Assembly: GCA_030605895.1 (NCBI GenBank)
Contig: JAUWHL010000072.1
Coordinates: forward strand, 1 to 5,615
Direction: 5' to 3'
Length of the DNA: 5,615 bases
DNA from: Promethearchaeota archaeon
Lineage (GTDB): Archaea; Asgardarchaeota; Lokiarchaeia; Sigyniarchaeales; SOKP01
Made by a program: the position numbers and the translations under genes. The notes beneath the pieces are model-generated. The model was not told the origin of the DNA. It made no database searches and saw only the letters and a list, made by a program, of their open reading frames with translations. Of this stretch, positions 1 through 4,972 are shown in pieces. Position 1 is the stretch's first letter, and each line of letters starts with the position of its first letter.

Positions 1-480
1 TCCTGAAAATAATAATTGGAAAAAAATAAAAAATGCTCCATCTATTCCGATTTCTGATAATGAACCAAAAGCGCCTCCCATAATATAGGCAAGAGAATTA
101 AAAATTGTCAAAAACACAGAAAGCACTTTTTGAGCTCCAGTAAACATAGCTCTATCGTATGGATCAGACATGTTTACATTAATTATTTTTGAACCTAGAA
201 GCAATTGCATGATAAGACCAGATGTGACTATAGGACCAATACCTAATTCTGTTAAAGTACCCCTCTGACTTGCTAGAATAACTCGTAGCCAATAAAAATA
301 ATCTGTTGAATCTTCAAGGTTTACTCCATATAAAGGAATATTACTTAATACCAAATAAATAATGAGTACTACAGCTGTCCAAATAAACTTCTCTTTAAAT
401 GAAACCTCACGCTGTGGCTGCTTGATTTCTGGCATTGCTCTTACGAAAGGTGAGAAGAATCTAAGGAACTTTCCAGTCAT
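1..480 (-). CDS. secY: Preprotein translocase subunit SecY (Sec61-alpha type), N-terminal part; cut by the left edge
   Basis: This is the pore-forming subunit of the SecYE/Sec61 translocon in the cell membrane. Exactly 160 codons are open up to the window edge. Visible parts: cytoplasmic N-terminus with PEIKQP and SFKEKF (residues 17-32), TM1 about 33-52, plug/helix 2a region about 61-80 (YWLRVILASQRGTLTELGI), TM2b about 81-98 (GPIVTSGLIMQLLLGS), RAMFTGAQK (110-118) before TM3 (about 117-137), and the start of TM4 at about 148. The family is roughly 450-480 residues, so about two thirds is missing. The start is firm: an in-frame TGA (484-486) sits two codons before the ATG. Only a weak SD (GATGAG) is present. 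Compared with sequences I recall, it is closer to human Sec61-alpha than to Methanocaldococcus SecY. It lies 333 bases after rpl12, not in a spc-type ribosomal cluster as in many prokaryotes. Confidence 0.97.
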   Translation of the reverse strand, partial: MTGKFLRFFSPFVRAMPEIKQPQREVSFKEKFIWTAVVLIIYLVLSNIPLYGVNLEDSTDYFYWLRVILASQRGTLTELGIGPIVTSGLIMQLLLGSKIINVNMSDPYDRAMFTGAQKVLSVFLTIFNSLAYIMGGAFGSLSEIGIDGAFFIFFQLLFSG

Positions 481-501
481 ATCTCATCAACAGTGTGAGT
501 T

Positions 502-511
502 TTTAAATATT
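502..511 (-). promoter_or_regulatory. Candidate TATA box for secY (near-leaderless)
   Basis: The minus strand reads AATATTTAAA, centred about 26 bases before the secY ATG. That is the archaeal TATA-to-start-site distance, so transcription would begin at or next to the ATG, giving a leaderless or nearly leaderless mRNA. This fits the weak SD of secY. A second TATA-like site (GTAATATAAA on the plus strand, 561-570) would start transcription near 539, inside the palindrome, giving a leader of about 60 bases. AT-rich spacers produce such matches by chance, so either call is tentative. Confidence 0.3.
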
Positions 512-527
512 TTATGATAATTTTATC

Positions 528-546
528 AAGTTGATAATATCAACTT
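528..546. repeat. Perfect inverted repeat upstream of secY
   Basis: AAGTTGATAATATCAACTT has 8-base perfect arms around a 3-base centre. It overlaps a second palindrome, ATCAAGTTGAT (525-535), so ATCAA/TTGAT occurs three times in alternating orientation within 19 bases; another ATCAA lies at 486-490. It sits 48-66 bases before the secY ATG. It could be an operator for a dimeric regulator or a small hairpin in a longer secY leader. There is no T-run directly after it on the minus strand, so it is not an obvious terminator. Confidence 0.5.
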
Positions 547-657
547 CTTAAATTTTAAATGTAATATAAAAAAAAAGGAATTTAAAAAAAAGTTTGCCAT
601 TTAACAAGGCATATGATATAATAATGATTTAAATATTTACAATAGAATTATCCATTG

Positions 658-680
658 AAAAAAAAGAAAATAAAAAAAAA
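658..680 (-). terminator. Second poly-T termination zone after the ribosomal operon
   Basis: The minus strand carries T9, A, T4, C, T8 in this interval. Archaeal RNA polymerase terminates at U-rich tracts without needing a hairpin, so this could be a back-up to the T10 run closer to rpl12. The call rests on base composition alone. Confidence 0.35.
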
Positions 681-801
681 TTCTCTATCTGTTAGAATAA
701 AATCAAAATTAATTAAAATTCTAAAGATTTACTTTAATATTAAAATCTGTTGTATTGCACTTCCTTCTTTTTTACCTTATTCTTCTAAATTATTCAATTT
801 G

Positions 802-811
802 AAAAAAAAAA
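802..811 (-). terminator. Poly-T terminator directly after rpl12
   Basis: The minus strand has ten consecutive T, starting three bases after the rpl12 TAG stop. Uninterrupted T-runs are the classic intrinsic termination signal in archaea. The position right behind the last stalk gene suggests that most transcripts of the L11-L1-P0-L12 operon end here and that secY is transcribed separately. Confidence 0.6.
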
Positions 812-813
812 CC

Positions 814-1101
814 CTAAAAAAGACTTCCAATACCCGTAGGTTCTTCTTCTACTGGTTCCTCTTTTTTCTTCTTTTCTTTTTTCTTCTCTACAACTCCTCC
901 TACTGGGGCAGCAGCTACGGGTACAGCACTAGCAGATTTTATAATATCCTCAATCTTTGTTCCTTTTAATCCAGCTATCAGCTTAGTGATTTCTGCTTTA
1001 TCAACTTTCGCACCTGCGGCAGTTAATACCTTTTCTACGTTTGTTCCGGTAATTTTACCTCCAACTTTATGGAGTAATAAAGCTGCATAAATACTTTCCA
1101 T
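814..1101 (-). CDS. rpl12: Ribosomal protein L12 (archaeal/eukaryotic P1-P2 type stalk protein)
   Basis: This acidic stalk protein binds as dimers to P0 and recruits translation GTPases to the large subunit. It has 95 residues; the family is usually about 100-115. The N-terminal dimerisation domain (1-58) begins MESIYAALLLHKVGGKIT and includes VEKVLTAAGAKVDKAEI. Then comes a flexible Ala/Val/Pro hinge (about 59-70), a charged segment with KKKEKKKK (73-80) and EEPVEEEP, and the terminal GIGSLF, the elongation-factor docking motif. The hinge is short and the Lys-rich run recalls eukaryotic P1/P2 more than the all-Glu tail of many archaea. The strong SD fixes the ATG start. It follows rpl10 after 73 bases, the largest gap in the operon, and a T10 terminator follows directly. 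Confidence 0.97.
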   Translation of the reverse strand: MESIYAALLLHKVGGKITGTNVEKVLTAAGAKVDKAEITKLIAGLKGTKIEDIIKSASAVPVAAAPVGGVVEKKKEKKKKEEPVEEEPTGIGSLF

Positions 1102-1108
1102 ATTTTCT

Positions 1109-1115
1109 AACCTCT
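1109..1115 (-). promoter_or_regulatory. Strong Shine-Dalgarno of rpl12
   Basis: The minus strand reads AGAGGTT with 7 bases to the ATG at 1101, a good match to the archaeal anti-SD. L12 is present in several copies per ribosome while the other operon products are single-copy, so efficient independent initiation here makes sense. Confidence 0.75.
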
Positions 1116-1153
1116 TTTATATTTTTTTCTCATTATATTTGTTAATTTAATTG

Positions 1154-1166
1154 AAATTTAAAAAAT
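1154..1166 (-). promoter_or_regulatory. Possible internal promoter in the rpl10-rpl12 gap
   Basis: The minus strand reads ATTTTTTAAATTT, TATA-like, which would start transcription near 1134 and leave a leader of about 33 bases containing the SD. An extra promoter could supply the surplus of L12 over P0. The same T6 could also act as a partial terminator. Weak evidence, listed because the gap is otherwise unexplained. Confidence 0.2.
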
Positions 1167-1174
1167 CTTAATTT

Positions 1175-2071
1175 TTATCCAAATAAACCTCCAATACCAA
1201 CAGATTCTTTCTCTTCTTTTTCCTCTTCTGACTCTTTTTCTTCAACTTGAGTCTCTTCTTCTTGTGTTGGAACTATGATTCCTTCTCCGAAAATGATAGT
1301 ATTTAAAATATTGGCTTCAGAAGCTGCTTTTCGAATATAATCTTCCGTCATATCTTCTAAGAAATAAGGCATTTCGAATAGAATTCCTAGTGCTTGTCTA
1401 TAGGCTGTAGCGACATCTTGTTTGAATTGTTCCATATCCATATATAAGGATTCTTCGGGGATAATTTCTCCATCACTCCACGCAAAATAAATCTTTATTA
1501 ATGATTCTATTGGAGTGATTCCTAATTTTTTTAAAACTGCTGCTTGTTTAACATCAACTAAATCACCTGCTTTATGGGTTCTTGTATCTTCTCGAATTTG
1601 TATCGTGTCATTCAAAATTCTTGTTGGTAATCGTAAAGTCATATTCAATTCACTAATAACTTGTCCTGTAGGTAATCCAGTATCACCTGCTGGAACCCAT
1701 ATATCTACTGGAGTAATTTCATTTGGTTTTGCTGGAACCATCCACTCATTTTCAAGAAAAATCTTTTTTAATTCAAATAAATCAATATTTGTAAATACTA
1801 AACTAGACTGACCTGGAATATGGTTAGCAAATTCATCAAGGTTTTCCTTTTTTGACTCATTTTTAAATTGTTCTATTGCTCGTAATTGTAGCGATTTTTT
1901 AGACATTCGAAATACTGCTTTATCTCTTAAAATCCTCCTTATAGTCTGAATTTGCTTATCATTTATATGAGCGACTTCAATTACCGCCACATTTTTATAA
2001 GTCTTAAATAAATTAATTAAATGAATGATCTCATCAATTTTCCATTGTGGAATATGTTTGTTTTCAGTCAT
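1175..2071 (-). CDS. rpl10: Ribosomal protein P0 (archaeal L10), stalk base
   Basis: P0 anchors the stalk on 23S rRNA next to L11 and carries L12 dimers. It has 298 residues from the ATG at 2071. The N-terminal rRNA-binding domain (about 5-105) contains WKIDEII, IQTIRRILRDKAVFRMSKKSL and GQSSLVFTN. The archaeal/eukaryotic insertion domain II (about 106-185) contains VPAGDTGLPTG (126-136) and LPTR. The helical L12-binding spine is about 205-262. An acidic Glu/Lys linker follows (about 270-290), ending GIGGLFG, nearly identical to the L12 tail. A TTG 15 bases upstream would add MRCEI, but the GAGGTG SD lies inside that extension, 7 bases before the ATG, so I reject the longer form. The gene starts 4 bases after the rpl1 stop, consistent with translational coupling. 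Confidence 0.97.
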   Translation of the reverse strand: MTENKHIPQWKIDEIIHLINLFKTYKNVAVIEVAHINDKQIQTIRRILRDKAVFRMSKKSLQLRAIEQFKNESKKENLDEFANHIPGQSSLVFTNIDLFELKKIFLENEWMVPAKPNEITPVDIWVPAGDTGLPTGQVISELNMTLRLPTRILNDTIQIREDTRTHKAGDLVDVKQAAVLKKLGITPIESLIKIYFAWSDGEIIPEESLYMDMEQFKQDVATAYRQALGILFEMPYFLEDMTEDYIRKAASEANILNTIIFGEGIIVPTQEEETQVEEKESEEEKEEKESVGIGGLFG

Positions 2072-2075
2072 GATT

Positions 2076-2804
2076 TCACACCTCAATAGTTTTTAGGAAT
2101 TGGTCTGTTACTTTTACAGGTTTTCCCATGGTTGTTTTAAGATACATAGATTTAAAATTGTTGAACTTATGAGGCATTTTATCAGCGATAAAATTTATAA
2201 TTGTTTTCATATTTTCATATAATTTTTCTTGGTCCATAGATTTTTTACCAATCTTAACAAAAATAATAGGTTGTTTCTTCATTTGAACTCGAATTGTCTT
2301 TTTATAACGTTCATGAGCCACCTTTAAATCATCTGGACTAGAAATAATTCCATATCCTGTAGGGAAAGGTTTTGGCATTTTACCAACAGGTCCGAGAAAT
2401 CTTGCTAAATATCGGGCAACATCCCTCATCATTTTATCTTCAACAACAAAATAATCATATTTTTTAGCAAATTTTTTCTTGAATTTCTTCTCCTCATTAT
2501 TTAAATTAACCAAACCATTTGAGTCTAGTGTGTCTACACCTAGTTTTTTTGCTTCGAGCAAGATTTCATCTGAGGCAATTACACAAATATTAGGGTTATC
2601 CCCTGTAATTACTTCATTCGATAAGATAATTTCTTTATCTATTCTGTTTTTTGGATCATTTAGATTTATATCTTTAATATTTATAATAAGATCAATTGAT
2701 TCATCAAATTTTCTCAATTTATCTTTAAACCCTTCTTTTTTCATTACAGATAAATCAATAGCAGCATTTAATGATCTTTTTAATAATTTATCATCCACTT
2801 TCAA
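2076..2804 (-). CDS. rpl1: Ribosomal protein L1 (eukaryotic L10a homologue)
   Basis: L1 forms the mobile E-site stalk of the large subunit; in several archaea and bacteria it also represses its own operon by binding an rRNA-like mRNA site. It has 242 residues, somewhat longer than the usual 210-225, with extra length in the N-terminal half and a Lys-rich patch (107-115). Diagnostic stretches: MRDVARYLARFLGPVGKMPKPFP (motif GKMPKP at 141-146), IRVQMKKQPIIFVKIG, and KSMYLKTTMGKPVK (218-231). The ending TMGKP resembles eukaryotic L10a rather than the TMGP usual in archaea and bacteria. The start is a TTG: AGGGGTGA lies 10 bases upstream, whereas the next in-frame candidate, a GTG at 2798, would be 16 bases away. 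The gap to rpl11 is 6 bases. Confidence 0.95.
   Translation of the reverse strand: MKVDDKLLKRSLNAAIDLSVMKKEGFKDKLRKFDESIDLIINIKDINLNDPKNRIDKEIILSNEVITGDNPNICVIASDEILLEAKKLGVDTLDSNGLVNLNNEEKKFKKKFAKKYDYFVVEDKMMRDVARYLARFLGPVGKMPKPFPTGYGIISSPDDLKVAHERYKKTIRVQMKKQPIIFVKIGKKSMDQEKLYENMKTIINFIADKMPHKFNNFKSMYLKTTMGKPVKVTDQFLKTIEV
2078..2083 (-). promoter_or_regulatory. Shine-Dalgarno of rpl10, inside the end of rpl1
   Basis: GAGGTG on the minus strand forms the last two sense codons of rpl1 (Glu-Val), ending at the first base of its TGA stop. It sits 7 bases before the rpl10 ATG. This both fixes the rpl10 start and suggests that ribosomes finishing rpl1 reinitiate on rpl10. Confidence 0.8.
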
Positions 2805-2810
2805 GCTTTA

Positions 2811-3305
2811 CTATTCACCCCTTATTTTATCATCATATTCTCCATTAACAATTTTACCTTGAATAATTCTTGGATCTTCTCCTTCGATTGTCAAACCTAT
2901 TGATAAAGCAGTGCCCAAAACTGTTCTTAGCGCCGCTTTATATGTTTTATCTAAGAATTTATCCTTTTTTGCATCAACTACATTCTGGACTTGTTCAAGT
3001 GTTAAATTACCGATTTTTTCTTCAGAACAAGTAGAACTTCCTTTTTCAACACCTAATTCTTTAAGTAATAGTGATGCGGTGGAGGGTGTTTCAATAAAGA
3101 TTTCAAATTGCTTTGTCTCTGGATCGCATTCAATTCTAACTGGAACTGTCAAACCCTTGAATACTGTTGTTTGTTTGTTAATTTCATCGACTACGTCTTT
3201 TATATTTATACCTGTAGGTCCTACGGCAGGACCAATTGGAGGTCCACCACTAGCACTTCCTCCTGTTACTAAGGCTTTTACGATAATTTTTCCTTTTTCA
3301 CTCAT
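2811..3305 (-). CDS. rpl11: Ribosomal protein L11
   Basis: L11 binds the GTPase-associated region of 23S rRNA at the stalk base beside P0. It has 164 residues, normal for archaea. The N-terminal domain has VKALVTGGSASGGPPIGPAVG and TGINIKDVVDEIN, including the conserved proline pair near the GTPase centre, then VPVRIECDPETKQFEI and TPSTASLLLKELG. The rRNA-binding C-terminal domain has IGNLTLEQVQNVV, AALRTVLGTALSIGLTIEG and a final GEYDDKIRGE. The ATG start gives the expected N-terminus, although only a weak upstream SD is visible, in line with a short leader behind the TATA-like site at 3346-3353. It is the first gene of the operon; no secE or spt5 precedes it. Confidence 0.97.
   Translation of the reverse strand: MSEKGKIIVKALVTGGSASGGPPIGPAVGPTGINIKDVVDEINKQTTVFKGLTVPVRIECDPETKQFEIFIETPSTASLLLKELGVEKGSSTCSEEKIGNLTLEQVQNVVDAKKDKFLDKTYKAALRTVLGTALSIGLTIEGEDPRIIQGKIVNGEYDDKIRGE
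2815..2822 (-). promoter_or_regulatory. Shine-Dalgarno of rpl1, inside the end of rpl11
   Basis: AGGGGTGA on the minus strand overlaps the final Arg-Gly-Glu codons of rpl11. Its distance to the TTG at 2804 is 10 bases, which decides in favour of this non-ATG start. It mirrors the arrangement between rpl1 and rpl10. Confidence 0.7.
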
Positions 3306-3345
3306 TTTATTTCAGTCTTCAAATTATCCTTAAATTCAATTCTGA

Positions 3346-3353
3346 TTTATAAA
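3346..3353 (-). promoter_or_regulatory. Candidate TATA box of the ribosomal operon
   Basis: TTTATAAA on the minus strand fits the archaeal TATA consensus and would start transcription near 3323, leaving a leader of about 18 bases before rpl11. No good purine-rich BRE precedes it (bases there read TTATCC). A second TATA-like run, TTTATTTTTATG near 3364-3375, is an alternative giving a leader of about 37 bases. This is the only gap of size before the operon, so a promoter is expected here. Confidence 0.5.
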
Positions 3354-3440
3354 GGATAAGGAGCATAAAAATAAACACTATCATCTTATTACATCATTTC
3401 AATATCTTTTATTATATTGAAACCGTTTTATTATTACGTC

Positions 3441-3470
3441 CTAAGTCCTTTAAAAATTATTTGAACTTAG
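3441..3470. repeat. Inverted repeat (possible hairpin) between the HTH gene and rpl11
   Basis: CTAAGTCC (3441-3448) faces GAACTTAG (3463-3470). As minus-strand RNA this makes an 8-pair stem including one G-U, with a 14-base AU-only loop. No U-run follows, so it is a poor terminator. It could be the 3' end structure of the cheB-HTH transcript or an operator upstream of the rpl11 promoter. The rest of the 3306-3505 gap is AT-rich with no gene visible. Confidence 0.35.
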
Positions 3471-3505
3471 TAGTTGTATGAATGAAAGAAGGTTAAAAAA
3501 TTTTT

Positions 3506-3688
3506 TTATCTACAACATAAACTTTTTCCATGGTCTAAATTACATTTCAAATATTCTTCAGATAAAATCTTTAAGATAGTGTTCTGATCTAAATTAGTTT
3601 TTTTACTAATCTCCTCAATTTCAATTCCGGGAGTTGCTATTAATTGAAAAATTTCTTTCTTAACTTCTTCACTTACTTCTATGGTCAT
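3506..3688 (-). CDS. Small helix-turn-helix protein with Cys/His-rich C-terminal tail, function unknown
   Basis: I do not recognise a named family. The product has 60 residues. Helix 1 is about 6-18 (EEVKKEIFQLIA), followed by TPG, then a helix-turn-helix: EIEEISKKT (23-31), turn around NLD (32-34), and a putative recognition helix QNTILKILSEEY (35-46). The last 12 residues contain C49, H53, C58 and C59 (C-x3-H-x4-CC), which could bind a metal or respond to redox; this is inference. It begins 32 bases after the cheB stop without a clear SD, so it is probably cotranscribed with cheB or has its own weak AT-rich promoter. A T6 tract (3495-3500) follows the stop. It might act as a DNA-binding regulator or as a protein-interaction domain. 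That it is a real gene is supported by the coherent HTH pattern and the fit between neighbours. Confidence 0.65.
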   Translation of the reverse strand: MTIEVSEEVKKEIFQLIATPGIEIEEISKKTNLDQNTILKILSEEYLKCNLDHGKSLCCR

Positions 3689-3720
3689 TATGATAAAATA
3701 TTAGTATTCATTAATAAAAT

Positions 3721-4863
3721 TTAACTTACAAATCTAACTATTTCATCTACAATTTTATAATTAGGTATTATTAGGTTTGCTGCACCAGTTTCAGCAGCAA
3801 CTTTAGGCATTCCGTATAGTATACTCGTTTCCTCAGATTCAGCGATTGTCCTACCTCCTTCTTGTCTGATTGACATCAATCCTGAAGCACCATCAGATCC
3901 CATACCAGTTAATAGAATACCAAGAGTTTTATCCCTGTATACTCGTGCTGTTGAATAAAACAATACATCAACAGAAGGCCTACAAAAATTGACGGGTTCT
4001 CCTTCAAAAGTTCGAATGCATGGTTTGTTGTTTTTTACAGTAACTTGCATATGTTTATCTCCTGGGGAAAAATAAATAGTGCCAGGATTAATTACTTCGT
4101 AATTTATTCCGATTTTTACATTGATTTTACATATATCTTTTAATGACATCACAAATTGACGCATGAAAAGATGATTTAAATGTTGAACAACTAAAATTGG
4201 GGCAGGAAAATTTCGAGGAATATCACTTAAAATCGTCCTTAAGGTCCTAGGACCACCTACACTAGCACCAATAACAACAACTCTCGTAGGTAATTTTGTT
4301 ATCGTAGTTGGTGTCATCTCTAAAAAAAACTCTTCAGCTCTATGTTCTATTGATGATTCGAGATTTTTGTATAATTGAAAATCTGGTTTCATTCTCAATT
4401 TCTGACTTTGTTGAATAAAAGTATTTTTGTTTAATAACCTTGATTTACTGTCAATTTTCTGTATTTTAGAGATATCTATCGTTCGCACTTTAGAGATTAA
4501 TTTTTCTTTGATTGTTGGGAGTACATCCTTCCATATCCCAGTAGGTTTAACGATATAATCATAAGCTTTTGAGATCAGAGGTATTTCAAAAGAATTCACC
4601 TCTTTTGGATTTATGTCCGTTAATACAATAGTTGGAATATTAAAATGTTTTATAAAAAGATTAAATGGTTTTAACCATTCTTTGTTTTTGTACTCAATAT
4701 CGAGAATTAACACATCAAGTTCTTTAGTTTCTATGATCTTGATTGTTTCTTGTCCATTTCGCGCAATATCAGCTATAGTTATATCAATATATGAAGAAAG
4801 CATTTCAGATAATAAATTCCTACGATAAGCTGATTCAGAAGCTATCAATACTTTTTTCGGCAT
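3721..4863 (-). CDS. cheB: CheB-type protein-glutamate methylesterase with divergent receiver domain
   Basis: CheB removes methyl groups from (and deamidates) chemoreceptor glutamates; phosphorylation of its receiver domain activates the esterase. It has 380 residues, a usual CheB length. The receiver domain (about 1-122) keeps phospho-acceptor D55 (VLILDIE), T82 and K106 (AYDYIVKPTG), but the acidic pair before SA (DD in typical CheB) is S9-E10, and the MP after DxE is missing. The linker is about 123-191. The catalytic domain (192-380) has the full triad: S201 in IGASVGGP, H228 in VVQHLNH and D324 in LTGMGSDGA. It also has FCRPSVDVLF and EETSILYGMPKVAAETGAA. No cheA, cheR, cheD or receptor gene is in view, so it appears solitary here. 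The ATG start fits the family N-terminus. Confidence 0.95.
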   Translation of the reverse strand: MPKKVLIASESAYRRNLLSEMLSSYIDITIADIARNGQETIKIIETKELDVLILDIEYKNKEWLKPFNLFIKHFNIPTIVLTDINPKEVNSFEIPLISKAYDYIVKPTGIWKDVLPTIKEKLISKVRTIDISKIQKIDSKSRLLNKNTFIQQSQKLRMKPDFQLYKNLESSIEHRAEEFFLEMTPTTITKLPTRVVVIGASVGGPRTLRTILSDIPRNFPAPILVVQHLNHLFMRQFVMSLKDICKINVKIGINYEVINPGTIYFSPGDKHMQVTVKNNKPCIRTFEGEPVNFCRPSVDVLFYSTARVYRDKTLGILLTGMGSDGASGLMSIRQEGGRTIAESEETSILYGMPKVAAETGAANLIIPNYKIVDEIVRFVS

Positions 4864-4905
4864 TTTTTATCTCATATCTACTACTGAAAATAATGAAAAT
4901 ACTCG

Positions 4906-4915
4906 TTTAAATAAA
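4906..4915 (-). promoter_or_regulatory. Candidate TATA box of cheB
   Basis: TTTATTTAAA on the minus strand would start transcription near 4884, about 20 bases before the cheB ATG. The 109-base gap after the FAH gene leaves room for an independent promoter. The leader has only a weak SD (GAGAT). Composition-based and tentative. Confidence 0.35.
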
Positions 4916-4920
4916 TTCTG

Positions 4921-4934
4921 ATAATAAAAATAAA
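4921..4934 (-). terminator. Possible T-rich terminator after the FAH-family gene
   Basis: The minus strand reads TTTATTTTTATTAT about 40 bases after the FAH-family stop and just before the putative cheB promoter. Interrupted T-tracts can terminate archaeal transcription, but the longest run here is only five. Confidence 0.25.
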
Positions 4935-4972
4935 TCTTAATTCAAGTTAGCCTTAATAATTATCTCTTATTT

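Larger units (their letters stand above)
481..813. other. Gene-free AT-rich spacer between rpl12 and secY
   Basis: This 333-base stretch has no supportable gene on either strand. Going along the minus strand from rpl12 it holds a T10 run just after the rpl12 stop, T9 and T8 runs at 658-680, further T8/T9 runs at 568-591, a palindrome at 528-546 and TATA-like sequence at 502-511. The simplest reading is a termination zone for the ribosomal operon followed by the secY promoter. The one open frame on the plus strand here is Lys/Asn-rich, caused by the A-runs, and overlaps rpl12 antisense. I do not call it. Confidence 0.7.

Noticed and set aside
655..969. Plus-strand open frame of about 104 codons with a Lys/Asn-rich start and Phe/Leu-rich middle
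   Set aside because: It begins at a TTG in A-runs and then lies antisense to the firmly identified rpl12; the Phe/Leu stretch is the complement of the Lys/Glu linker.
1515..1811. Plus-strand open frame antisense to rpl10
   Set aside because: Shadow of the P0 coding frame; no family features and no sensible start context.
2072..2086. TTG-initiated extension of P0 by MRCEI
   Set aside because: The SD for the downstream ATG lies within it, it would overlap rpl1, and the shorter form matches the family N-terminus.
2479..3333. Two plus-strand open frames antisense to rpl1 and rpl11
   Set aside because: Both are complements of well-recognised ribosomal protein genes.
2700..3340. rRNA-like L1-binding autoregulatory site in the operon mRNA
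   Set aside because: Known from methanogens and bacteria, and the GTGGATGA near the rpl1 start drew attention, but I could not see two helices around an asymmetric loop with confidence by eye.
3506..3535. HGKS in the tail of the small HTH protein as a P-loop
   Set aside because: No glycine-rich loop precedes it and the protein is far too small for a nucleotide-binding fold.
4613..4828. Plus-strand open frame of about 71 codons antisense to the CheB receiver domain
   Set aside because: It overlaps a confident gene and shows no recognisable features.
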